In this document: one piece after another, positions 1-10,720 of the stretch
Layout of the letters: each line of letters opens with the position of its first letter
Position numbering within the stretch: the first letter of the stretch is position 1
Origin: Phaeosaccion multiseriatum
Taxonomy: Eukaryota; Ochrophyta, other classes
NCBI GenBank assembly: GCA_965112735.1
Contig: OZ218962.1
Span: forward strand, 2,852,001 to 2,916,000
DNA: 64,000 nucleotides
Direction: 5' to 3'
Notes under the pieces: model-generated
Seen by the model: the letters and a program-made list of their open reading frames with translations, nothing else
Database searches by the model: none
What the model was told of the DNA's origin: nothing
Made by a program: the position numbers and the translations under genes

Positions 1-729
1 GCGCCAGTAGCAGCGCCATTCGGCGATACGCAGCAGGCGCAGCAGCTGGCTATACAGCGATGGCACCTGTAGCAGCGGGGGCCACCGTGCCGCGAAGGTA
101 GCCCGTTCTCCGAACAGCATCACCAGAAGGCCGGTTCAGAGGCGCGTAGTGAGAGCATTCTCTTGGGGAAGCTTTGAAGGGCGCGCCCCTGCCAGACACG
201 GCTGTGTATGTATGTATGCAGGGTCTGAGCTTTCAGTAATATTCATTTCCTGAAGAAATTAAAAGCAAGCGCACACGCATCCGCCCCGCTGCACCCCTGG
301 CTGGGCGGTGGGTTCGTGCATCTGCTACTCTCTCCTCCCGCCCGAGATTTCATCTGCGCCTCCCGTGCTACGATCCAAGCCCCTTCTCTGCCGTCTTCGA
401 TTCTTATCAGCGTATCCATGAGCCATGAACCAAGAGGTAGTGAATGTCCCTAGAGACGCACGCTCGTTCCTCCTTCTCATCTCCTCATGGCACTAGTGCC
501 AGAGCCCCCAGTCGCTGGTTGGTTCTCCTGTTGGTTCTCCAGTGGTCTCCACAGGTGAGCGCACACACGACCCCTCGCACCTCGACGTCAGCCCTCCCTC
601 CCTCCGGCACTGGCACTGGGTACTGCGCTGGGGTCCTGACGCCTGATACTTGGACGGGTCGGGGCGGGGGGGGGGTGGATTTGACGTTCGCACAGCCCCA
701 CACGTAAGCTTACGTGAGCTGCCCCGTCA
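1..729. other. Left margin, no well-supported gene
   Basis: From base 1 an open frame runs 23 codons to a stop at 70-72 and could be the tail of an upstream gene, but it is too short to assign. An ATG at 444 opens a frame with a hydrophobic stretch (WLVLLLVLQW) followed by a good donor-like site (cag|gtgagc near 555). That would suit a short signal-peptide exon, yet no matching downstream exon is visible and the next recognisable sequence is a minus-strand pseudogene. I see no other structure here. Confidence 0.3.
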
Positions 730-3268
730 TCCGTCGTCGTGCTGCCCCACTCCGCTGTCGTTCTCGTCCTCTAAGCGAGTAACATTGAGCCCCTGGGGTA
801 GATCTGCGGGCAGCGGGCAGTCTCTCTCTCCCAAGCTTCAGCTCCCTCAGGCCAGCAGGGAGGCCCTCCAAAGGGCACACGTACCACCGTCCCAGCTTCA
901 GAGTCCGCAGAGAAGCAGGCAGCTCCAATGGGAGGTTAAGGCATTGCCCCATCACCACCTCCTCCACACCGCAAGGAAGGACCAATTGCTGATTAAACTG
1001 TGAGTTCCAGTCAAAAGTGATCTTCTTGAGCGAGGCAGGCAGCTCCACAGGGAGGGTAAAGGCGTACCCCATCATCACCTCCTCCACACCGCAAGGAAGG
1101 AACACGTGCTGATTGAAGTGGTTGACGAATATCATCATCTTCAACGAGGAAGGCAGCTCCAGAGGAAGGTCAAATCCTCTCCCATCTCCACACTATATGG
1201 AAGAGTCACGGGCTGATCGAAATTCTGCCAAATCTGATTTTCTTTAGCGAGGGAGGCAGCTCCAGAGGGAGGTTAAAGTCGCGCCCCATCACCACCTCCT
1301 CCACATCACAAGGAAGGACCACGTGCTGATTGAAGCTCCCACCAAATGTAATCTTCTTGAGCGAGGCAGGCAGCTCCAGTGGGAGGTTAAACTTCTCCCC
1401 CATCACCACCTCCTCCACACCGCAAGGAAGGTCCACGTGCTGATTGAAGAACTTGCGAAATTTAATCTTGTTCAGCGAGGCAGGCAAGTCCAGAGGGAGG
1501 TTAAAGTCACAACCCATCACCACCTCCTCCACACCGCAAGGAAGGTCCAAGTGCTGATTGAAGTGCTGGCCAAATCTGACCTTCTTCAGCGAGGCAGGCA
1601 GGTCCAGTGGGAGGTTAAACTCACGCCCCATCACCACATCCTCCACACCACAAGGAAGGACCACGTGCTGATTGAACCTCCCACCAAATGTAATCTTCTT
1701 GAGCGAGGCAGGAAGCTCCAGTGGTAGGTTAAACTTCTCCCCCATCACCACCTCCTCCACACCACAAGGAAGGACCATCCGCTGATTGAAGAACTTGCGA
1801 AATTTGATCTTCTTCAGCGAGGCAGGGAGGTCCAGAGGGAGGTTAAAGTCACACCCCATCTCCACCTCTTCCACACCGCAAGGAAGGACCACCTGCTGAT
1901 TAAAGCTCCCACCAAACGTAATCTTCTTCAGCGAGGCAGGCAGCTCCAGAGGGAGGTTAAACTTCTCCCCCATCACCACCTCCTCCACACCACAAGGAAG
2001 GGGCATGTGCTGATTGAAGTTCGATTTCCAGTGAAACGAGATCTTCTTCAGTGAGGAAGGCAGGACCAAGGAGCGGTTAAAGGCCTTCCCCATCACCACC
2101 TCCTCCACGCCGCAAGGAAGCACCACGTGCTGATTGAAGAAAAAGCCGAATTTGATCTTCTTCAGTGAGGCAGGGAGCTCCAGAGGGAGGTTAAAGTCAC
2201 GCCCCATCACCACCTCCTCCGCACCACAAGGAAGGACCACGTGCTGATTGAAGAAAATGCCAAATGTGATCTTCTTGAGCGAGGCAGGCAGCTCCAGAGG
2301 GAGGTTAAAGCATTGCCCCATGTCCACCTCCTCTACACCACAAGGAAGAACCACGTGCTGATTAAACTTGCAACCAAGTCTGATCTTCTTCAGCGAGACA
2401 GGCAGGTCCAGAGGGAGGTCAAACTCATGCCCCATCTCCACCTCCTCCACACCACAAGGAAGGACCACGCGCTGATTGAAAGTCTTGCCAAATGTGATCT
2501 TCTTGAGCGAGGCAGGGACCTGCACCAGCTTGTTGAACTGAGGACCAAACTGCACCTCCTCTACTGTACTCGGTAAACACAGGTGGGCCTGGCCGAAGTC
2601 CTGGTCCAAAGAGTCGAAGAAGCGGACCCGCTTCACTGATCGTGGCAACAGCGAAAGTACCCTGAAAACGAGAGCCTCATCAGCAACAACCTTGGCGATG
2701 AGCATTGAACAAGACCTTGCCTCTGCTTGTCCGCTCTTGAGGCCAAGCTCCACAGCCGCAACGCGAAATGACCTCTTTCGAGCTTCCCTTCGCTGCGTCT
2801 TTGCCCTTTTCATCTCCACCGACCGTCGGACACCTCCCCCAGTCGTCACATCGTTTTCCTCCTTCCGCTGCCTCTGCGCCTTCTTCGCCCCGCTCCCCCC
2901 GGCACTGCTTCCCTCAGGCGTCATATCAATAGGAGAGGACGAAGGGTGCTCCTCTTCCTTCTTCCGTTGCCCCTTCGCCTTCTTCCGTTGCCCCCGGACT
3001 GTCGAACGCTCCCCCCCTTCCCTCTTCCCTCAGTCTTGTCATTGGAGCAGCACGAGGCAGCATCCATCTCTTCCTCGTCCTTCTTCTGCTGCTCAAGCAT
3101 ACCCAGCATCCGCTTCTGCACAGCCTTGGGCATGTCGTCGTTGATCACCAGAAGGCGGGAGGTGACCTCGTCGACCTCGTTGCGCACTCCCCACAGAGAT
3201 TTGCTGGGGAAGAGGCACGCCACAGTTCGCAAGGCCACCGTGGCCACCTTCGAAGCATTGTCCGCCAT
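730..3268 (-). pseudogene. FNIP-repeat gene, decayed copy A-minus
   Basis: This minus-strand relative of the two intact FNIP genes starts at an ATG at 3268. Its N-terminus (MADNASKV then VACLFPSKSLWG) matches the intact proteins. The frame shifts near 2990-3000 in a C-rich run, and the rest continues in the frame of 2924-1206. About 15 paired repeats (xLPCGVEEVxMGxxFN then LPLELPASLKKIxFG) follow. More shifts near 1200, 1160 and 810 break the C-terminal repeats and the conserved tail that should read LPADLPxGLxVTR. At least four frame breaks argue for a pseudogene. The first break alone could be a sequencing error in a homopolymer. Known FNIP repeats are solenoid-forming LRR-like modules common in Dictyostelium; no enzymatic role is implied. 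Internal repeats with KKITFGGSFNQ and KKIKFRKFFNQ recur in the same order, which suggests recent internal duplication. Confidence 0.75.
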
Positions 3269-3511
3269 CCCCTGGAAGCTGCTATTCTGTGCCTCCACTC
3301 TCTCCCCTCTTTTGTTTTATATTACTGTACATGATGCCATCTGCGCTGCCTAAAAGTAACGAGGGGAAGGCGGAGCACCAACACGATCCATCAGATCGTC
3401 GCCGCACTCACAGATCATTTTTTTTCTTTTTTCTTTCTTCTCTCTATTCTTTCTTGTGCGGGTGGCCTTTCTCAACCCGCGATCGAACGAGGCTAGAGCA
3501 GAGAGGACGGG
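3269..3511. promoter_or_regulatory. Divergent intergenic region between FNIP copies
   Basis: This stretch separates the head-to-head starts of the minus-strand FNIP relic (ATG at 3268) and the intact plus-strand gene (ATG at 3512). It contains a T/C-rich run at about 3418-3455. A related block (ggcggagcaccaac then cgtcgccgcactcacagatc) recurs at 12593-12640 upstream of the second intact copy. It probably holds a shared promoter; no specific factor site was recognised. Confidence 0.4.
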
Positions 3512-5542
3512 ATGGAGCGAGCGGGGAGAGGCGGGGGGGGGGGAGAAGCCTCCAAGGGCGTGGTGAGTTTAGTACCTTGGAGCAGCGCGGGGCCAGCGGC
3601 TCTGAAAAGTGTGGCCTGCCTCTTCCCTAGCAAAGCTCTGTGGGGAGTGTGCAAGGAGGTGGATGAGGCCACCTCCCGCACTCTGGTCATCAACGCCGAC
3701 ATGCCTGAGTGTATGCAGCTTCGTATGCTAAGTTTGCTGAAGAACCAGAAGGAAGCGGACGCGAAGAAGGATGCTTTTTCATTCTGCTTAGAGCCGGCGG
3801 GTGCTGCTGAAGAGGTGGGGAAGTCGGGAATGATCCAGGAGAGGCAAGAGGAGGAGGAGGAAGAACAGGCAGTCGAGGCGGGCACGGGTTTCTTTCGCGT
3901 TGTGGCTGTGAAGCTCGGCCCTAGCCGCGGCTCTTACGGCGGCGTTGACATGATGCCCGCTGACAAGGCTCTCGCTAAACAAGCATTGGCGCTGCTGCCA
4001 GCATCAGTCAAGCGCGTTACTTTCTCCCACTTTTTCAATCAAGCCGGCGTGTCGCTACCAAGCACAGTCGAGGAGGTGGAGATGGGGCGGTACTTTAACC
4101 GCCCTCTGGAGCTGCCTGCTTCGCTCAAGAAGATCGTATTTGGCTGGAAGTTCAATTGGCACGTGGACCTTCCTTGCGGTGTGGAGGAGGTGGAGATGGG
4201 GTGCGACTTTAACCTCCCTCTGGAGCTGCCTGGCTCGCTCAAGAAGATCAAATTTGCTTTGTATTGCTCTGAATTCAATCAGCACTTGGACCTTCCTTGT
4301 GGTGTGGAGGAGGTGGAGATGGGGAAGTGCTTTAACCACCCTCTGGAGCTGCCTGTCTCGCTCAAGAAGATCGAATTTGGAAAGGAGTTCAATCAGCCCC
4401 TGATCCTTCCTTGTGGTGTGGAGGAGGTGGTGATGGGCAGGTGCTTTAACCACCCTCTGGAGCTGCCTGCCTCGCTCAAGAGGATCAAATTTAGACAGGA
4501 CTTCAACCAGCAGCTGGTTCTTCCTTTTGGTGTGGAGGAGGTGGAGATGGGGTATGCCTTTAACCTCCCTTTGGAGCTACCTGGCTCGCTCAAGAAGATC
4601 AAATTTGCGGATGGCTCTAAATTCAATCAGCCGTTGGTCCTTCCTCGTGGTGTGGAGGAGGTGGAGATGGGTTGGGACTTTAACCTCCCTCTGGAGCTGC
4701 CTATTTCGCTGAAGAAGATCACATTTGAGAATAAGTTCAATCAGCACGTGGACCTTCCTTGTGGTGTTGAGGAGTTAAAGATGGGTTGGGACTTTAACCT
4801 CCCTCTGGAGCTGCCTGCCTCGCTGAAGACGATCATGTTTCATACACAATCACGGTTCAATCAGCAATTGAACCTTCCTTGTGGTGTGGAGGAGGTGGAG
4901 ATGGGGGAGGATTTTAACCTCCCTCTGGAGCTGCCTGGCTCGATCAAGAGGATAAAATTTGGAGAGCACTTCAATCAGCAGCTGGTTCTTCCTTTTGGTG
5001 TGGAGGACGTGGAAATGGGGCAGTACTTTAACCTCCCTCTGGAGCTGCCTGCCTCGCTCAAGAAGATCAGATTTGGCCAGCGGTTTAATCAGCACGTGGA
5101 CCTTCCTTGTGGTGTGGAGGAGGTGGAAATGGGGTTTGCGTTTAACCTCCCTCTAGAGCTGCCTGCCTCGCTCAAGAAGATCACGGTTGACCGGTCGTCC
5201 ATCTTCAATCAGCCGTTGGTCCTTCCTTGCGGTGTGGAGGAGGTGGTACTGGGGCAGTTCTTCGATCAGCCTCTGAAGCTGCCTGCCTCACTCAAGAAGA
5301 TCACATTTGGCCTTTTTTTCAATCAGCAGCTGGTCCTTCCTTGCGGTGTGGAGGAGGTGGAGATGGGGCGTGACTTTAACCACCCTCTGAAGCTCCCTGC
5401 TTCTCTGCGGACTCTCGAGCTGGGACGGGAGTACACCTGCCCTTTGGAGAGCCTGCCTGCTAGCCTGAGGAGGCTCACAGTTGGGGAGGAATGCCAGCTG
5501 CCTGCAGATCTACCCGAGGGGCTTCGAGTGACTCGCTGGTGA
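3512..5542 (+). CDS. FNIP-repeat protein, copy A-plus (676 aa)
   Basis: A single-exon gene with an ATG at 3512 and stop at 5542. Residues 1 to about 150 are non-repetitive, with a conserved VACLFPSKALWGVCKEVDE block, a MPECMQLRMLSLLKNQKEAD helix and a Glu-rich stretch before FFRVVAVKLGP. From about residue 165 there are roughly 12 paired units of about 40-44 residues. Each unit joins LPCGVEEVEMGxxFN to LPLELPASLKKIxFGxxFN, so FN recurs about every 20-24 residues, as in the FNIP family. A short non-FNIP cap (LPASLRTLELGREYTCPLE) closes the protein. No signal peptide, membrane segment or catalytic motif is visible. FNIP repeats are thought to form LRR-like binding surfaces; the partner is unknown. 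Repeat DNA is nearly identical between units, which points to recent expansion or conversion. Confidence 0.85.
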   Translation: MERAGRGGGGGEASKGVVSLVPWSSAGPAALKSVACLFPSKALWGVCKEVDEATSRTLVINADMPECMQLRMLSLLKNQKEADAKKDAFSFCLEPAGAAEEVGKSGMIQERQEEEEEEQAVEAGTGFFRVVAVKLGPSRGSYGGVDMMPADKALAKQALALLPASVKRVTFSHFFNQAGVSLPSTVEEVEMGRYFNRPLELPASLKKIVFGWKFNWHVDLPCGVEEVEMGCDFNLPLELPGSLKKIKFALYCSEFNQHLDLPCGVEEVEMGKCFNHPLELPVSLKKIEFGKEFNQPLILPCGVEEVVMGRCFNHPLELPASLKRIKFRQDFNQQLVLPFGVEEVEMGYAFNLPLELPGSLKKIKFADGSKFNQPLVLPRGVEEVEMGWDFNLPLELPISLKKITFENKFNQHVDLPCGVEELKMGWDFNLPLELPASLKTIMFHTQSRFNQQLNLPCGVEEVEMGEDFNLPLELPGSIKRIKFGEHFNQQLVLPFGVEDVEMGQYFNLPLELPASLKKIRFGQRFNQHVDLPCGVEEVEMGFAFNLPLELPASLKKITVDRSSIFNQPLVLPCGVEEVVLGQFFDQPLKLPASLKKITFGLFFNQQLVLPCGVEEVEMGRDFNHPLKLPASLRTLELGREYTCPLESLPASLRRLTVGEECQLPADLPEGLRVTRW

Positions 5543-6357
5543 GGAGGGTGATGGGACAGAGAACAACGCACAGCGCAGCACAGCTATCGTAGGCCCTGCC
5601 TCAAGAGGGAGGAGGTCTCAGCAGGAGGTGCGGCAACCGAGGGGGGACGAGCAGCGTAGCCAACAAGGAAGTAACTTGTCACCTGTCCGTCTTACAGTGC
5701 AGAGAGGAGCTGCGGGGAGGAGCGGGGGGAGTGCGAACACACATCCTCCACAGTTAAAGCTGCAGGGGAAGACCTGGGTTGGCTGTGCGGTAGGAAGGGC
5801 GGAAGAGGTGTGCGGGGGGGGGGGATGCTCAGGACAGAGGATGGAGAGGGCTGGCACCGATCGTTGGAAGAGAGGAAAACCCACTGTAGCGAAGGAAAAG
5901 GGTGCAAACACGCGAAAGCGACCCCCCCCGCAAATTAATTAACCTTAAACCCTTCACTCCAAAGAGTCACACCATGCTGCCTTGCCAGGGGCACCAAGTT
6001 TGAAATTTGATTTTCCTCCGCTGCCCGGCTGGTTTCTCCATAGAAGGACCCGTTCCGCGCTGCAGTCGCAGGCCCTTCCGCGGCGCCTATGAAGAAGGAA
6101 TGCTCCTTGCAGGATTGCTTGGTCTAAATCCTACACTCTTGCCCCCCTCCGGTGGTCTCTGCCTATACCTCTCTGTGACTCCCCTTAACTTCGCTGGCAC
6201 CATCTGGTACCATCTGCCTGCCCATCGCGTCTTGTGGCTGGGGAGTGGGGTGGGCCCCCCTATACACAGCCAGGAAGGGCCCGACTTGGCCAAGCCCACA
6301 CCCAACAGCACCCGTCCCTCCACTTCACGACTAGGTCCACCCGCCCAGCTATCTTTG
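5543..6357. repeat. 3' flank of FNIP copy A, duplicated at 14546-15357
   Basis: This non-coding stretch is nearly identical to 14546-15357, with only scattered single-base differences. The match ends abruptly at the same sequence (gcccagctatcttt) at 6357 and 15357. It includes a G-rich run near 5815 and a block opening tgaaatttgattttcctccg. No reading frame in it has an ATG start and a recognisable product. It most likely hitchhiked with the FNIP gene in a segmental duplication. Confidence 0.85.
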
Positions 6358-6610
6358 AGGGGTTTGCTCGCCTCTCCATCTCTCCTAGCTAGTGTGTGTG
6401 TGTGTGTGCCCTTGAATGACAAGGAACAAGAACCCCCCCCTCGACCCCTGACGTGCTATCGACCACATTCTCGAGCATGCTATCGGCCGCTAGCCGATAG
6501 CAGATAGCACGCCGGCTGACGCCGGCAATATGCCGGCAATAGCAGATAGCAGATAGCACGGAAGGGGACGCTGCCCTGCCTACCCATCGTCGGTCTGAAT
6601 AGGAGAAGAC
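6358..6610. repeat. GATAGC-rich hairpin region
   Basis: After the duplicated block ends, this spacer holds a (GT) run near 6391. It also has a perfect inverted repeat at 6479-6501 (arms gctatcggc and gccgatagc, loop cgcta), followed by several copies of agatagcac and gccggcaata up to about 6581. No gene is visible. Confidence 0.6.
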
Positions 6611-6989
6611 GTGGAGAACGAGGTCAAGGTTGTCCACAACATTATGAAGGAAATGGCGGGCAAGGTAGTAAGTAGCATTACGCATCACAGCCAGCCACTG
6701 CCGTGCTGCGGATGTGTGACCTGGTGGTGGTCCCGTGGACGCGGCGGGGAGAGTGGCCCAGATCGGGAGATACGAAGACTTGGCCGCTCGGGACGGCCTC
6801 CTGCGGGCGATGCTGCACGCCGCTGACCCTGCTGGGCCTCCGCACCACGGCAGAGCGGTAGCTAGGAGGGTGAAGAAGGGGAAGGCCGCTGGGGCGAGTG
6901 GCTGTGCGCCAAGCAACTCCGGGCCAAACTCCAACTCCTCAAGTCACACCGTGCGTTTCACCCCTCGTTTGAGCCGTCACCGGAGCTGA
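6611..6989 (+). pseudogene. ABC-transporter nucleotide-binding-domain relic
   Basis: Three overlapping frames together rebuild the C-terminal end of an ABC ATPase. The first frame gives ENEVKVVHNIMKEMAGK followed by SITHH, which fits the segment after the D-loop and the H-loop. A second frame from about 6697 gives AVLRMCDLVVV. A third from about 6736 gives GRVAQIGRYEDLAARDGLL, the usual end of such domains. The frame changes twice within about 60 bases, and no Walker A, signature or transmembrane part is found nearby. This is therefore a broken fragment and not a gene. It lies between the duplicated FNIP flank and the alpha2-delta-like gene. The recognition rests on motif spacing only. Confidence 0.6.
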
Positions 6990-7480
6990 GTGGCCTCTGG
7001 CCGAGAATAGGCGCCCCACAACCAGGACGGCGGGGGCGCGATTCCTCATGAGAAGAGACGGATGGCCTCAACCACGGCGGTCGCTCGCGGAGACTGGCCG
7101 AGGCAGGAGGCAGGAAACGCACGTCCCAGGCAGGTGATGAACGGAGGGAACGAATCCCGCGCTATATTCAGTCCTTCAGTGGATCAAACGCGACGCCCAA
7201 TGGTGCTTGCGCATGAGGCAGCACAGAGGCACGGAGAGGCAGAGAGCGAGAGTGTCAAGAGCGAGCGCAGCGAACGCGACGAAACGAGAAGCAACGCCTT
7301 CTTCCTCCCTGCGGAGAGAAGCTGTGGCGCAACTCCTCCCCTGCCGCGCAGAAGACTAAGAGGGTTCGCTCTTTGAAGTTTCAGTTTCAGTTGCGACAAG
7401 GACGTTACAGAAAAAATTCCTCGGCTCGCCCACATTTTTTCTTTCCTTTCCCTCATTCATTTCTTTCCTAGCTGGAAAGG
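6990..7480. promoter_or_regulatory. Upstream region of alpha2-delta-like gene
   Basis: No gene is supported here. A C/T-rich stretch (tttcctttccctcattcatttctttcctag) ends in tag|g just before the ATG at 7481. It looks like a 3' splice site, so an upstream exon carrying a signal peptide may exist, but I could not find one with confidence. Confidence 0.35.
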
Positions 7481-10305
7481 ATGTCTTTGCCTGATGCTAT
7501 AGCGGCCGCAGAGGCCGTTGTGCTGCAGCTCAAGCAAGAGATTGAGGATGCGTTCCCGTCAAGATGCGCCATAACGTCGAGCGATTGCGCAGCGTCCCAC
7601 AATGACGCTTGCCAGAGCACCAGGAGCGGGGCAACTTGCGAGACAGAGGAGGTGCTCGACGAGTGCGAGGAGGAGTCTTGCGGGTGAGCAGGGAGTGAGC
7701 ACACCTCATCACCGCGCCGAGACTTCCCAGCGAAAGCTTGTCCCTCACTCTGCTGCCCTCTGCTGACCATCTGCGTGGCTGAGCGACGCAGGTATCTCGT
7801 AGATAAAACGCTGAGCGTGGTGAGGATCCCCGCGGCTCTAGCTGATGGAGACAGCGGAAACCCCACCGACGCAAGTGTAATAGAAGCTGCATGCTTCTCT
7901 GGGCTTGTCGAAGGTACTGAGAAGGGGGAGGGGCAGGGCACGCAGCAGCCAGAAGTCCAGCTTCCCCCCCTCAACAATATACTCTCTCCCTCTCCTTTCC
8001 TGTTCAGACTCTTTGAAGTCTGCTTACGACGAAAACAAGGAGGCATACGGACTTGAATCAGCCTACTTTGGAAGCTGGAGCGGTCTTCTGAGGTACTTTC
8101 CTGGCGTCGCTCAGGAGGAATGCGGCTCGTACGACCCGCGGGTAAGGTACGTGGCTACTACGCACTCGCTCGTCATGCACCTCGCTTAGCTATCCGCTCT
8201 TCTAGGCGAGGATGGTGTGGTGACGGCTTCTGGCCTCTTGGCTCTCCCGGTCCTGTCCGCGTCGGTCTCTGTACGCAGGCCCTGGTTCATTGGAGCTAGT
8301 AGTGGGCCCAAGGATGTCGTCATCATCCTCGATACTTCGGGAAGCATGGGCGACGGCAAGATGGAGCTGGCCATTGAAGCGGTGCAGACGGTGCTCACCG
8401 GCATGACCTTCGACCACTACGTCAACGTCGTCGCTTTCGACTCCTCGGCAGAGGTGCTCAGCCTCAACAGTAACTCGCTGGTGCAGGTACTGGGGTTGTC
8501 TATCTGGACAGCTCCTCCTCTCGCTCCCTCTTTGAATCGTTTGTTTTCACAATCTGCGCGTTGCGTGCCCCCTCTCGCTCTTGTTCGTACTGCCCAGGCC
8601 ACGGAAGACAACCTGCTTGCTCTGTCCGAGCTCGTCGGAGATCTGTCTCCCAGCGGCGGGACGAACTTCTATGACGGTGAGAAAAGGCAGGCCCTGAAGA
8701 TGCTCTCTGAGAATCTTGTCTTGTTGCTTCTGTACTAATGTAACGAGTCTCTGGTCGTCATCCCATCCCGTTCATGTACTCCACAACGCTCTGCGGCAGC
8801 CTTCGACACGGCTTTCGATCTTATTGAGAGGTGAGTTCAAGTCAAGCAAGCAGTAGGGCCGTTGAACATCAGATGTCCTGCTCTGGAGGCCAGGGTTACC
8901 GCATTCAGCTTAGCTTCTCACCTCACTTGCTTATTCTGCTTGCTTGCTTCGTTGGTGGCCACCATTGCTCTTCTTTCTTCTTTCCCTCGCCCTCCTTTCA
9001 CAGCTCCGTCTCTAGCGGCAACACGGCGGGATGTCACACGACAGTACTTTTCCTCACTGATGGTAAGTCAAGGCCCGTTGGTGATGCATCGCTGCGCAAG
9101 TCGCACTGTGAACGGACATGACTCACGTACGAGCACCCACCACTCGCTCCCAACCCACCTGGCTGCTCCTGTCTGCTCTTGCTACCGGCTTCAGGTGAAA
9201 TCAGTGTTGGACCGCTGGATCCGTTGGACACGACAGACCTCATCGAGACCAGAAACGCCAACATTGGGGCGGAGATCTTTACCTTCTCGTTCGGCGAGAA
9301 CGCAGACCAGGACACCACACAGACGATAGCCTGTGAGACGGACGGGGTCTACCGTCATGTCAGCGACACTGACGATCTCACGGGGGCAATGGCGTCTTAC
9401 TACCAGCTCTACGCCGTCGGGAGTGGAAACAGCAGCTCACAAAACGTCACAACCTGGACAGAGCCCTACGTCTTCGACACGGGCGGCCATTTAGGCACTA
9501 CTTGCGCGTCGTCCGTGTACGACCACAGCACCAGGTAGGATAGCGGATAGGCAGGCCCGGTCCCTCGTTGAGGCCGGTCTCCCTCATCCGCCCCTTGCTC
9601 TGCGCGTCGTCTCTCTCCTCTCCGCAGCCCCTCCACCTTTCTGGGGGTGGTGGCAGTGGACTTTAAGCTGTCGACCTTCACAGACCTCAACGTCGAGTAC
9701 AGTGTCGTCTTGGACCAGCTCGTCGCAGAGTCCAGCACGTGCCCAGCCTTCGAGCTGTCTGAGTGCGACAAGCAGGCCTACAGAGCCTCCATCTCCGACG
9801 TCAGCGTGTGCGATGGCCAATGCGAGTCCACTCAGGTTAGTCTTTGGGGAGTCGACGGAGGTTAGGCGAAGTCTGTGTGTTGTGTCCTCCCCTCCAACCG
9901 CACGAAAGGGCTGATTCCCGTCCCTACTCTGCCCCTCTCCCCGCTACAGGACCTCACTCCCGAAGACTGCATGCCCGCCGAGGAGTACCCAGCGACGCTA
10001 TGGACCAACACGGACGCCTCTGATTGGTCATATGTGGAGCGGGCGTGTTGCGACACGAGTTCCACAGCTGCGGAAGTGAGCGAGCAGCAGACCTGCTTCG
10101 AGAGCGGGCTCGGGTCCGTCTTGTCCTCAGGAGCGATTGCTGGGATTGTTGCCGGTTGCTTCGTGTTGCTTGCGTGCAGCATTATCCGCTGTGCCTGGCG
10201 AGACAGCAATAAAAGGAAGGTGATGGGTTCTGGAGGAGGAGTCCACCAGCCGGCACAAATGCCGCAGCCGAAACAGCCGGTGCCGCTTCAACAGCCACAC
10301 ATGAT

Positions 10306-10337
<32 letters not shown>

Positions 10338-10576
10338 TCGTGCAACAGCCGCAATACATGCAGCCGCAGCCGCAAGTCGTGTTGATGCAGCAACCGATGC
10401 AGCAGGCGATGCAGCAGCCGATGCAACAGCCGATGCAGCAACCGATGCAGCAACCAATGGGCAGTCCCGTCGGCACAGGGTACGTAGTGAGCTCATCCCC
10501 ACAGGGTCCTCCTGCCTATGCGGCCGTTCCTCAGCAGCAGCAGCATGATTCAGCACCGCCCTCATACCAGCCCTAA
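7481..10576 (+). CDS. Calcium-channel alpha2-delta/CACHD1-like VWA-Cache protein
   Basis: Ten predicted exons join in frame to 671 codons: 7481-7683, 7792-7913, 8008-8146, 8279-8486, 8598-8676, 8800-8830, 9004-9062, 9195-9534, 9628-9835 and 9950-10576. An N-terminal VWA_N-like region ends in LLRYFPGVAQ and YDPRVRPWFIGASSGPKD. The VWA domain follows with an intact metal-ion-dependent adhesion site: DTSGS, then the Thr of GGTNFYD, then the Asp of FLTDG. A Cache-type segment includes EPYVFDTGGHLGTT and FLGVVAVDF. A Cys-containing stretch, one transmembrane helix (IAGIVAGCFVLLACSII) and a Gln/Met/Pro-rich cytoplasmic tail complete it. This order is that of alpha2-delta subunits, which bind voltage-gated calcium channels at the cell surface. 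The first ATG lacks a clear signal peptide, so a 5' exon may be missing. Phase agreement at every junction and family similarity make the model strong. Confidence 0.88.
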
Positions 10577-10720
10577 CAAGTGACGTATCGATGATGAGAG
10601 CGAGAGCCCGGAAAGCCTTTGGAGTAGTAGTAGCGTACAAACATATATAATTCTTCATTTTATATATATATATATATATATATACATACACTGTTGTACG
10701 GATGTGGGCGACCTTAACCC
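10577..10720. other. Convergent intergenic spacer with (AT)n
   Basis: This is the spacer between the stop of the alpha2-delta-like gene and the stop of the minus-strand gene. It contains an uninterrupted (TA)n tract at about 10660-10684 and probably holds both 3' untranslated regions. Confidence 0.6.

Noticed and set aside
5628-5942. About 104-residue frame conserved in both copies of the duplication (also 14634-14954)
   Set aside because: No ATG start, low-complexity composition, and conservation is explained by the recent duplication of the whole block.
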